In this document: piece by piece, positions 43,501-51,530 of the stretch
Numbering within the stretch: position 1 is the first letter of the stretch
Layout of the letters: the number at the start of each line of letters is the position of its first letter
NCBI GenBank assembly: GCA_964432565.1
Contig: CAYSOA010000001.1
Coordinates: forward strand, 129,811-193,810
Reading direction: 5' to 3'
Source: CAIOHW01 sp964432565
Lineage (GTDB): Bacteria; Bdellovibrionota; UBA1018
Length of the DNA stretch: 64,000 bases
Made by a program: the position numbers and the translations under genes
The notes under the pieces: generated by a model
What the model saw: only the letters and a program-made list of their open reading frames with translations
Databases searched by the model: none
What the model was told of the DNA's origin: nothing

Positions 43501-46500
43501 AATGAAAGCCAGGCAGCGGCCTCTTCGCGGCTGATTCGGGCGATCTCTCCACTGGTAGTCGAACCGATGACACTGACAAAGTCATCGTTCGAGTCTGCCA
43601 GAACCAGCTGGTCCCAGAGTCCGTCGCCATCGACATCGCGAATGGCCCAACGACCTGGTGCCGAGAGCATCCGCAGTGAGGGTTTCGCACTGGTGCCGCC
43701 CGACGTGTGTGACAGGGACGCCGACTCTGTAACGGTCGCAAGTCCGTCATGTCCCTGAATCGTCACTGTTCCCGTGTAGCTGGTCGAGGCCGGGGGAGCA
43801 AAGTCGAGAACGACCGTACAGTCCTTTCCTGCCAACAGGCTAGTCGAGCAGCTTCCGCCGAGACCCGGAAAGCTTCCGCCCGAAAACTGGAATGCGCCGA
43901 CCGTCGAAGCGCTCACGGTTCCGGAAAGACTGCTCAAGGCCATTCCCCCAACGTTTTGAACGACGAGTGCTGCCTGACTGGAGGATCCCGGAGATGCCGA
44001 CGGGAAGACGAGCGAGTCATCAGACAAAAGAAGGAAGGCCTGTGTTTTTGCCTCTCCTCCCAGTGTTCGTGTCAGTGTCACCTCTCCAGCTCCGGTCTCG
44101 GCCGTGAGGGACCAGGTGCCCGAGAACTCTCCGATGCTGGGAAGCGAGAAGGCGACGACAATCGTGCAGCTGTCGCTCGTCATGGGGTTGGAGCACGTTC
44201 CCCCAGTGCCCGGAAAACTTCCTCCCAGGAAGTGGAAGGAGCCGACTCCCGACTCGGAGTCGATCGAGGCCATCAGGGCCGTGGAGGTGGGACCACCCGT
44301 TCGAGTGAGGGTGAAGGTGACCGGGTGAGTGCCACCGACGGCGCGATCGCCGATGTCGAGGCCATCGGCCGGCGAGAGCTGGTACCCTGACGGCGTTGTG
44401 GCAGACAGCGCAACGTTCACTGTCTGCGTGCTGCTTCCGTTCGAATAGCGAAACTGAAGGGTGCCTGAATAACGTCCATGCGTCGATGCAGTAAAACGAA
44501 CAGAAATCGTACAGCTCGAACCTGCCTCGAGTCCGGGGCTGAGGCTGGTGCAGTTCTGCGAGGCGATCGAAAATGGGCTGTTGATGCCGAGAATCTGCAT
44601 CGAGGTGGCGGGAACGGCGGAAGCGCGGTTGGTCAGGGTGAACTCGAGAGTGGACGACTGGCCCAAAGAGATCTGGCCGAAGTTCAAGTTACTTTCTGAT
44701 GCCGTGACGAGGGCCGAAATGCCGGCGCTGGCGCTCAGGGCCTTGGAGGCCTGCGCGGTGGCGAGTCCGTTGAAGTACGATACGCCCACCGTGGCAGAAA
44801 AGTCTCCTGAGGAAGTGGGTTCAAAGACAAGCCGGATCGTGCAGCTCGTGCCAGCGCTCAAGGCGCTGCTGCAGTTTCCGCCCGTCCCCGGATAGGAGCC
44901 TCCGGCAAACTTGAAGGGGGTTGCAGGGGCCAGTCCCGAGAGACTGGTGGCCTGGCCTCCCCCGGAATGAGTGAGTGTGAGCGAGATGGGGGTGCTGCTG
45001 CCCGTCACTTTCATGCCTGACACTGAGCCCGTGCCGGTCAGGGTGAGCACGGGAACCACTTGTGCCGTCCCTCGCAAAGTCATGCTCGAGGTCATCGCTC
45101 CCGCGCCGCTGTCGTAGGCAAGCGATAGGGTTGCGGTCGGGCTGCCCGACGCTGTCGGAGTGAACCGCACTCGGACGGTACAGCTCCCGCTCGAGAGGGC
45201 AGCGCCACAGGTTCCTCCGGTGCCCGGGTAGGCCCCTCCGATGAATGAATAGGCAGTGCTCCCCGTGATCGAGCCCGTCATCCCCGTGACCGGGGTATTT
45301 CCCTGAAACGTGACGGTGAGAGTGGCATCCGTACTGGACCCCACAGCCTTGTCCCCAAAGTGGTAGTCGCCCGAGAAAGCCGGTTTTCCGTTTGAAGACC
45401 CGGTCAGTGACCGCGTGGCGGATTGTCCGATCGCGCCGTTGTAGTACGAGAGGGTGGCGTTTCTGGTCACCGTGCCCGAAGTATTGGGCATGAAGGTCAC
45501 CTCCATCAGGCAGCTTGCGCCAGGAGCCAGCTCAGTTCCGCAGGTACCGCTGGTGCCGGGATAGCTTCCTCCAGTGAAGCGGTAGTTCGAGTCGAGCGAG
45601 GCAGACAGGCTCGTCGCGCTCAACTCTCCCGACGTGTGTCGCACTTCGAGCAGTTGGGGGTCGGAGGTTTGTCCGATCAGCACCGAGCCAAAGTTGAGAG
45701 TCGTCGTGGGATGAAAGGAGAGGGTCGCTGCCAGGCGTCCCGTGACCGTCAGGGGGACTGCGAGGGATCTTGTCTGTACCCCGTCGTGATAACTGATCGA
45801 GAAGCTTCGCTGACTCACTCCCGAGGTGCTCGGCGTCGCGCGAATAGTGATCGTGCAGGTAGCCCCTGCGGCGAGTGTTGGCGGGCAGTTCTGGTTCACC
45901 AAAAAGAAGGGCGATGGGATCGAGCCGACAGAAATACTGGTGGCACTCACGCCTGATGTGGGAGGAGTAGAAATCTGGAGCGCGATCGTGCGGCTCCCGG
46001 TCGTGACCAGCTCACCGAAGTCGAGCGGCGAGGCGCTAGGTTCGAGGGTTGCTGCAGCAACGGCGGTTGCTGTAACTCCCAGGCTTGCCGAGTCGGCCAT
46101 GACTCCGTTGTGGAACGAGAGCGCGAAAGTCTCGTTGTAGCTTCCTGCCGTGGCTGGTGCGAAGCGAATGGTGTAGGTACAGCTTCCGGAGCCCAGAGAT
46201 GCTCCGCAGGTGGTCGAGAGGATCGTGAAGGCGGTTCCTGCGGGCAGGCTTCCCGAGAGGCTCGTGGCCGTAGCACCTCCCAGATGCGTGAGCGTCAGCG
46301 TGCGCTGTGAGCTTGCCCCCGTGAGGATCGAACCCGCAGGTGTCGCACTTCCCAATGAGAGCGAGAGGTTCGCCTCGGTCTTGCCAATCAGGGCTGCCGT
46401 CAGGCTGCTGGTGCCGATACCCCCCTGATAATTGACGGCAAGGTTTCCAGAATACGTCCCGCGGTTGGTCGGGGCGAACTCCACCGCCAGAGTGCAGGAT

Positions 46501-47834
46501 GATCCGGGAAGCAGAGTCGTGGTGCAGTTGCCACCGGTTCCGGGATAACTTCCCCCTGCGAAGCGAAAGCCTGAAGGAAGAGATGCCGAAATCTGGCTTG
46601 CCGAGGGCTGCCCCTCGTCATGGCTGAGGGTGAGCATGCGCAGGCTGGCGCTCCCTGCTGCAACCGTTCCGAAGTCGACCGATGCTGGTGAGAGGGTGAG
46701 TCTTGCCGGAGGAACAGCCGTAAAGCTGAAGTCGGCCTTGGCCTCGTACCACTTTGAGCCGCTTCTGTAGAGCAGGGTCAGGGTGCGCGTCTGGGCGCCG
46801 GCAGTGCTCGGGGTGATGGCCAGGTTGAGCGTGCAGGTTCCCAGAAAGATTTCCGCTCCGCAGGTTCCTCCGGACCCGGGATAGGATCCTCCCGGAAAGC
46901 TCATCTCACCCTGAATGCCCAAAAAGGCGAGGCCGGTTGCCGGGATGTCTCCTTCGTCATACCGAACTACCAGGGGGATGGTTCCCTGGCCGCCGACAAA
47001 GACCTGCCCGATATCCTGATTGACGGGCAATAGCGTCAGCTTCGGAGGGTAGGTCACCGAGCCGGTCGCCGAAAATGTGAGCAGCTGAACTTCCTTGCCG
47101 TCATGGTATCGAAGGGTGATCGAATCATTGAAAACTCCAGTTCTTTCGGCTCGGACGACGAGCGTCGCCGAACATGTGCTCGCCGAGACGCTTGATGCGC
47201 AGGTTCCGGTGACTCCCGGAAATCGTCCTACACCCTCGAAGTAGACTGGGGTCGCTCCGGAGACGAGCTCGAAGTTCGTCGCGGTTCCTCCCTGCAGGTG
47301 GCGCAGCGTGATGCCTCGGGTTGCGGCTTCCTGTCCCACGTAGGACGATCCGAAGTCGATGGTGCCCGAGCCGACGATCTCGAGTCGGGCAGGGGTTGCG
47401 GCTACGATCGACTGGCTCCACACGCTCTGGGTGGTGCTGTTGCGCTCGTAGGCAACCCGTACCTGCCCCGAAAAACTTCCCTCGGCTTCAGGAACGAACT
47501 CCACAGCGATCCGGCACTGATCGACGAGGCCATCGGGATTGCAGGTTCCCCCGCTTCCGGGAAAGTCGGTGTCTCCCGCCCAGCGAAAGGGACCGGTCAG
47601 TGAGGATTCGAGAACCTTGGGCAGGTGGCCACCCCGCACCGAAAGGGTGATCAGCGTCGTACTGGTTTCTCCGAGTGCCGCTGCCGTGAACTTTCTGGAG
47701 TTGCCGGTCTGCACGGTCGTGGGGGGTTTGCTGGGGCCTGCCTCGCCGAAAACCGATTCCTGCCGGGCGCATCCGCTGATGGCGGTGACGCCCACGATCA
47801 GGGCGATGAGGCTTGCAGTCCAACGAGACATCAT
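43497..47834 (-). CDS. Large lipoprotein of twelve ASH/choice-of-anchor-D-like repeats
   Basis: The 1445-residue product begins with a lipoprotein signal (lipobox ISGC, C22). The rest is about twelve beta-sandwich repeats of roughly 105-115 residues, each with the motif FxGGxYPGTGGTC followed by SCT about 10-15 residues on, so each likely holds one disulfide. The pattern resembles choice-of-anchor D / ASH (ASPM-SPD-2-Hydin) immunoglobulin-like domains. The tail has a single calcium-type motif DVDGDGLWDQ, as in FG-GAP proteins. The start overlaps the stop of a secreted barrel-like protein (ATGA), so the two are probably coupled. Role could be adhesion or an envelope scaffold; not known. Confidence 0.85.
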   Translation of the reverse strand: MMSRWTASLIALIVGVTAISGCARQESVFGEAGPSKPPTTVQTGNSRKFTAAALGETSTTLITLSVRGGHLPKVLESSLTGPFRWAGDTDFPGSGGTCNPDGLVDQCRIAVEFVPEAEGSFSGQVRVAYERNSTTQSVWSQSIVAATPARLEIVGSGTIDFGSSYVGQEAATRGITLRHLQGGTATNFELVSGATPVYFEGVGRFPGVTGTCASSVSASTCSATLVVRAERTGVFNDSITLRYHDGKEVQLLTFSATGSVTYPPKLTLLPVNQDIGQVFVGGQGTIPLVVRYDEGDIPATGLAFLGIQGEMSFPGGSYPGSGGTCGAEIFLGTCTLNLAITPSTAGAQTRTLTLLYRSGSKWYEAKADFSFTAVPPARLTLSPASVDFGTVAAGSASLRMLTLSHDEGQPSASQISASLPSGFRFAGGSYPGTGGNCTTTLLPGSSCTLAVEFAPTNRGTYSGNLAVNYQGGIGTSSLTAALIGKTEANLSLSLGSATPAGSILTGASSQRTLTLTHLGGATATSLSGSLPAGTAFTILSTTCGASLGSGSCTYTIRFAPATAGSYNETFALSFHNGVMADSASLGVTATAVAAATLEPSASPLDFGELVTTGSRTIALQISTPPTSGVSATSISVGSIPSPFFLVNQNCPPTLAAGATCTITIRATPSTSGVSQRSFSISYHDGVQTRSLAVPLTVTGRLAATLSFHPTTTLNFGSVLIGQTSDPQLLEVRHTSGELSATSLSASLDSNYRFTGGSYPGTSGTCGTELAPGASCLMEVTFMPNTSGTVTRNATLSYYNGAIGQSATRSLTGSSNGKPAFSGDYHFGDKAVGSSTDATLTVTFQGNTPVTGMTGSITGSTAYSFIGGAYPGTGGTCGAALSSGSCTVRVRFTPTASGSPTATLSLAYDSGAGAMTSSMTLRGTAQVVPVLTLTGTGSVSGMKVTGSSTPISLTLTHSGGGQATSLSGLAPATPFKFAGGSYPGTGGNCSSALSAGTSCTIRLVFEPTSSGDFSATVGVSYFNGLATAQASKALSASAGISALVTASESNLNFGQISLGQSSTLEFTLTNRASAVPATSMQILGINSPFSIASQNCTSLSPGLEAGSSCTISVRFTASTHGRYSGTLQFRYSNGSSTQTVNVALSATTPSGYQLSPADGLDIGDRAVGGTHPVTFTLTRTGGPTSTALMASIDSESGVGSFHFLGGSFPGTGGTCSNPMTSDSCTIVVAFSLPSIGEFSGTWSLTAETGAGEVTLTRTLGGEAKTQAFLLLSDDSLVFPSASPGSSSQAALVVQNVGGMALSSLSGTVSASTVGAFQFSGGSFPGLGGSCSTSLLAGKDCTVVLDFAPPASTSYTGTVTIQGHDGLATVTESASLSHTSGGTSAKPSLRMLSAPGRWAIRDVDGDGLWDQLVLADSNDDFVSVIGSTTSGEIARISREEAAAWLSF
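43698..47717 (-). repeat. Coding repeat block (twelve units of about 330 bases)
   Basis: Degenerate DNA repeats that correspond to the twelve protein repeats. The motifs for GGSYPGTGG and SCT recur about every 330 bases. Units are divergent in sequence, so they are old rather than recent duplications. Confidence 0.75.
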
Positions 47835-48679
47835 TCATCCACTCGCGGTTGCAGGTACGGATCGATCAGCGGTGATGTTCCTCTGCTCTTATAGATGAGT
47901 TTAACACCGAAGCCGTGTCCCTGGGGGTGCCAGTGAACGCCCCCTCCAATGGCGAACTTGCGGGTCAGAAAGATCTCCATCCCCGCATGTGTCTCCCAAG
48001 ACTCACGCTGAAACGGGTGCACCTGCTGCAGTCGATTGGCCGGGTCATCATTGATCTCCAGTTCGAGCCGGGCCAGGCGGCTTCCGAGACCCACGAAGAG
48101 ATCAAAACCCGTAAAATGAAGGCCTGCCTGAAATTCGGCCAGTACTCCTCGATACTTCCACCAGCGGTCCCCCCCTGAAAGACTTGCGGTCACCCGCCCG
48201 CAGAGAAAGAAGGGCCTGAAGTCGGTAATGACGTGATCGAGAGTCACGCCTCCCCCGAAGGCTTGAAAAGCCGGGTAATCGAGTAGGTGAAATCCAAGCG
48301 TGGTGCGACGGGACAACCCCAGGCCGCCCCAGAGTCGATTGAGACGAAATCGGTTGGGGATGACGGCTCCCTCCGGCGCGATGGATTGCAGAGTGTCGGT
48401 GACACTCGGCGAGGCCGCAAACTGTGAGAACCCATACGAAGCGCTTGCGCCAAAAACGATCGGAATCGGGAACCCTTCAGGCACCTCCACCGGCATGACT
48501 CCCAGGGGACTGGCGGGATGCAGTGAGCTGGGATCACCGGTGCGCATGAGCCAGAGCGAGAATTCGCGAATCCGAGAGTTGTACTCACCCGGCTCGATGG
48601 CGAGCGTGGGCCGCACCGATGCCAGCAGCATCAGCAGGGCAGTTGCAAAGAATACTGATGGAGCCGTGCGGCGTGCCAT
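47831..48679 (-). CDS. Secreted barrel-like envelope protein, partner of the repeat lipoprotein
   Basis: The 282-residue product has a signal peptide (about 1-29, cleavage after LAI or nearby) and a beta-rich body with alternating hydrophobic residues and many glycines and aromatics, consistent with a small outer-membrane barrel. The C-terminus (QPRVDE) lacks the usual aromatic end, so the assignment is tentative. AGGAAGG sits just before the ATG. It is transcribed before and coupled to the repeat lipoprotein. Family not recognised. Confidence 0.7.
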   Translation of the reverse strand: MARRTAPSVFFATALLMLLASVRPTLAIEPGEYNSRIREFSLWLMRTGDPSSLHPASPLGVMPVEVPEGFPIPIVFGASASYGFSQFAASPSVTDTLQSIAPEGAVIPNRFRLNRLWGGLGLSRRTTLGFHLLDYPAFQAFGGGVTLDHVITDFRPFFLCGRVTASLSGGDRWWKYRGVLAEFQAGLHFTGFDLFVGLGSRLARLELEINDDPANRLQQVHPFQRESWETHAGMEIFLTRKFAIGGGVHWHPQGHGFGVKLIYKSRGTSPLIDPYLQPRVDE

Positions 48680-48740
48680 GGTCCTTCCTGTCAGTGTACC
48701 AGTTGGCGCTCCGGTCCGAAGTCGGCAAAAGCTGCCCCCA

Positions 48741-48769
48741 TGGAGAAACCGGCCCGATTCGCGTATGCT
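48741..48769 (+). promoter_or_regulatory. Candidate promoter of serA with very short leader
   Basis: TGGAGA and TATGCT are separated by 17 bases; TATGCT ends ten bases before the chosen serA ATG. The -35 is poor (four of six). Confidence 0.35.
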
Positions 48770-48779
48770 GTTGAGCACC

Positions 48780-50012
48780 ATGACCCCACCCGTCACTTCG
48801 TTTCCGAAAGACCAGATTCGCGTTCTGTTGCTCGAGAATATCCATCAGCTCGCCCATGAGATGTTTCGTTCGGAGGGGTATCAGGTCGAGGTCCTCTCGA
48901 CAGCCTTGGGTGAGGAGCAGCTCGCCGAGCGAATTCGCGATGTGCACATCCTGGGAATTCGGAGCAAGACCCAGGTCACCGAGAAGGTACTCGCCAGTGC
49001 CAACCGACTACTGACGATCGGCGCCTTCTGCATCGGGACCAATCAGATTGATCTCAAGGGTGCCAAGTCGCGCGGGATTAGTGTTTTCAATGCCCCCTTC
49101 GGCAACACTCGCAGCGTCGCCGAAATGGTGCTCTCCGAAGTAGTGATGCTGGCTCGTCGGCTCGGACAGCGAAGCAGCGAGATGCATCAGGGGGTCTGGA
49201 AGAAAGTCTCGGCCGACTGTCATGAGGTGCGGGGCAAGACCCTGGGGATCATCGGCTACGGAAATATCGGCACCCAGGTGGGGACGCTGGCCGAGCACTT
49301 CGGGATGAGGGTTCTGTTCTACGATATCGTATCCAAGCTCCCACTCGGCAATGCTCGCGGCTGTGCGACGCTGGCCGAGGTGCTTCGCAGCTCGGATTTC
49401 ATCACCTGCCACGTTCCGGCCACGCCCGTTACGAAGTGGATGATCGGCCCGCGTGAACTCGAGACCATGAAGAAGGGTGCGCATCTGATCAATGCCAGCC
49501 GGGGGACGGTGGTGGTGATTCCTGCGCTGGTCGAGGCCTTGAAGTCAGGTCACCTTGCAGGTGCTGCCATTGATGTCTTTCCCGAGGAGCCGGAGTCCAA
49601 CGGAACCGGATTTGAGACGCCCCTTCGTGGTCTCGACAATGTGATCCTGACACCGCACATCGGGGGCGCCACCGAGGAGGCCCAGGCAAACATTGGAGAA
49701 GAGGTGCCCACTTCGCTGATTCGGTACATCAATTCGGGATCCACGCTCCGATCGGTGAACTTTCCGGAAGTGAATCTAGCTCCGTCCGCCGACAGCCATC
49801 GAATCTTGAACGTTCATCGGAACGTTCCGGGTGTTCTCTCTGAGATCAACCGAATCGTCGCAGGACTCGGCGCGAACATCCAGGCGCAGGCCCTGTCGAC
49901 GGACTCTGAGATTGGATACCTCGTTCTCGATACCGATCGTGCCGTCTCGAATGAAGTGAAGCGCGCCATCGAAGAGCTTCCAACGTCGATTCGGACGCGA
50001 ATTCTATACTGA
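48780..50012 (+). CDS. serA: D-3-phosphoglycerate dehydrogenase
   Basis: SerA oxidises 3-phosphoglycerate to phosphohydroxypyruvate, the first step of serine synthesis. The 410-residue product matches the length of the E. coli enzyme (410). It has GIRSKTQVTEKVL, the NAD-binding GKTLGIIGYGNIGTQVG, the catalytic Arg/Glu/His set (NASRGTVVVIPAL, LTPHIGGATEEAQ) and a C-terminal ACT domain (about 335-410, VPGVLSEINRIVAGLGANI) for serine feedback. The frame is open far upstream, but that stretch overlaps the divergent gene; the ATG giving MTPPVTSF is chosen. A D-2-hydroxyglutarate-dehydrogenase-like gene is convergent to it. Confidence 0.96.
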   Translation: MTPPVTSFPKDQIRVLLLENIHQLAHEMFRSEGYQVEVLSTALGEEQLAERIRDVHILGIRSKTQVTEKVLASANRLLTIGAFCIGTNQIDLKGAKSRGISVFNAPFGNTRSVAEMVLSEVVMLARRLGQRSSEMHQGVWKKVSADCHEVRGKTLGIIGYGNIGTQVGTLAEHFGMRVLFYDIVSKLPLGNARGCATLAEVLRSSDFITCHVPATPVTKWMIGPRELETMKKGAHLINASRGTVVVIPALVEALKSGHLAGAAIDVFPEEPESNGTGFETPLRGLDNVILTPHIGGATEEAQANIGEEVPTSLIRYINSGSTLRSVNFPEVNLAPSADSHRILNVHRNVPGVLSEINRIVAGLGANIQAQALSTDSEIGYLVLDTDRAVSNEVKRAIEELPTSIRTRILY

Positions 50013-50060
50013 CTGCAGCGATTCCAGTCTGACCACGTGCCGACGAGGTGGCCGACGGCG

Positions 50061-51485
50061 CTAGTCGAGAATCTTCCCTGGGTTCATCAGTCCTCGCGGG
50101 TCCAGTTGGGCCTTGAACGACCGCAGGATCTCCAGCTCTTCGCGTGATTTCGAGTATCTCAGTGCCTCCTTTTTCAGGAGTCCGATGCCGTGTTCGGCTG
50201 AGACGCTGCCGCCATGCGATTGAACCAGTTCGAACAGGCCGATGTCCGCCTGCTTGCATTGAGTCGTGAAGTCCTCCTTCGACAGACCCTCAGGCTTGAG
50301 CGTGTTCACGTGCAGGTTGCCGTCACCAATGTGGCCGAAAAGGTAGATTTCAAAATCCGAGTGGCGTGCTTCGAACAGTGCATACATCTCGCCGATGAAT
50401 CGTTCGAGCGTGGCAATCGGAAGGGCGATGTCGTTTTTATGGACAAACGTGCCCGCCATGATGCTCTCGGCAATTCCCTCTCGAATCATCCATAGGTCCC
50501 GCGCTTCGCGAGGGCTTTGGGCCAGAGTGCCATCGAGTGCGAGCCCCTTTTCAAAAAGCCCCGCAAGCCAGGTGTCCATCACTTCGCGAGCGTCGGTCGA
50601 GCGCGGGCGTTCGGCCTCAAGCAGCACATAGGCTCCCGACTGGGTTCCGAAGGGGGGGCGAAGCTTCAGGTGTGCCACCACTTTTTCGAGACAGTTGTGC
50701 GTCAGCGTCTCGAACGCCATCAAGGTGAAGGGGGCGCGGCGCGCTTCGAGAAAGAGCTGGAACACCGCCGCCATGTCCTTCACGGCGAAGAAAAATACGT
50801 CGAGGTCTCCGGGAAGCCGCGTGAGCTTGAGCGTCGCTTCAGTGATCACGCCCAGGGTTCCTTCGGTTCCGATGAAGAGGTGCCTAAGGTCGAGTCCCGT
50901 GTTGTTTTTTTCGAGCGCCCCATTCAGCTCCAGCACGCGTCCATCCATGAGCACCACTTGAAGGCCAAGCACCCAGTTTCGGGTCATTCCGTAGTGAATG
51001 ACCTTCACCCCGCCCGCGTTGGTAGCGATATTGCCACCGACATGGCTCGACCCCTTTGAGGCAAAGTCGACAGGCCAGGTCAGTCCGTGGGGTGCGCAGT
51101 GCTGGTGCACGGCTTCGGTGATCGCGCCTGCCTGCACTCGAACAGTTTGCGACAGCACGTCCACCGGCCCCATCCGGTTCATGCGCTCGAGGCTCAGAAC
51201 GACTTCGCCGTTTGCGGCCACGGCGCCGCCCGAGAGCCCGGTGCGTCCGCCCGAGGGCACGACGGCCACTCGGTGGTCCGAGCAGAGCTTCAATAGGCGG
51301 CTGACTTCTTCGGTCGTTCGCGGAAAGGCGACTGCCGAGGGTCTTGCTGGATAGAGCTTGGTCCAGTCCTTTCCGTGAGACTCGAGCACCTCGGGATCGC
51401 GGCTCAGGAAGTCCGAAGGGAAATCGGTCGAAATAGTGAGGAGAAAATCTTCCGAAAGTGGTTCTGCATCAGTCGAGGAGGCCAT
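50061..51485 (-). CDS. FAD-linked oxidoreductase, D-2-hydroxyglutarate/D-lactate dehydrogenase-like
   Basis: The 474-residue flavoprotein belongs to the VAO/GlcD group. It has the FAD-binding PP-loop PSGGRTGLSGGA (about 78), the second FAD region with GGNIATNAGG, and a C-terminal FAD-oxidase domain with HIGDGNLHVN and SAEHGIG, the metal and substrate residues of the family. D-2-hydroxyglutarate dehydrogenase and D-lactate dehydrogenase cannot be told apart by these. Because some SerA enzymes reduce 2-oxoglutarate to D-2-hydroxyglutarate, placement beside serA favours the former. Start is the ATG giving MASSTDAEP. Confidence 0.85.
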   Translation of the reverse strand: MASSTDAEPLSEDFLLTISTDFPSDFLSRDPEVLESHGKDWTKLYPARPSAVAFPRTTEEVSRLLKLCSDHRVAVVPSGGRTGLSGGAVAANGEVVLSLERMNRMGPVDVLSQTVRVQAGAITEAVHQHCAPHGLTWPVDFASKGSSHVGGNIATNAGGVKVIHYGMTRNWVLGLQVVLMDGRVLELNGALEKNNTGLDLRHLFIGTEGTLGVITEATLKLTRLPGDLDVFFFAVKDMAAVFQLFLEARRAPFTLMAFETLTHNCLEKVVAHLKLRPPFGTQSGAYVLLEAERPRSTDAREVMDTWLAGLFEKGLALDGTLAQSPREARDLWMIREGIAESIMAGTFVHKNDIALPIATLERFIGEMYALFEARHSDFEIYLFGHIGDGNLHVNTLKPEGLSKEDFTTQCKQADIGLFELVQSHGGSVSAEHGIGLLKKEALRYSKSREELEILRSFKAQLDPRGLMNPGKILD

Positions 51486-51530
51486 GAGGTCAGTCTAGCG
51501 TCCGGACGCCCTGCTTGGCTAGCGGGCGAC

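Noticed and set aside
43698..47717. Regularly spaced repeats as a CRISPR array
   Set aside because: The spacing is about 330 bases, units are divergent and in frame, and they encode a repeated protein domain.
48300..48779. 160-codon N-terminal extension of serA
   Set aside because: It is antisense to the secreted barrel-like gene; the chosen start gives exactly 410 residues, as in the E. coli enzyme.
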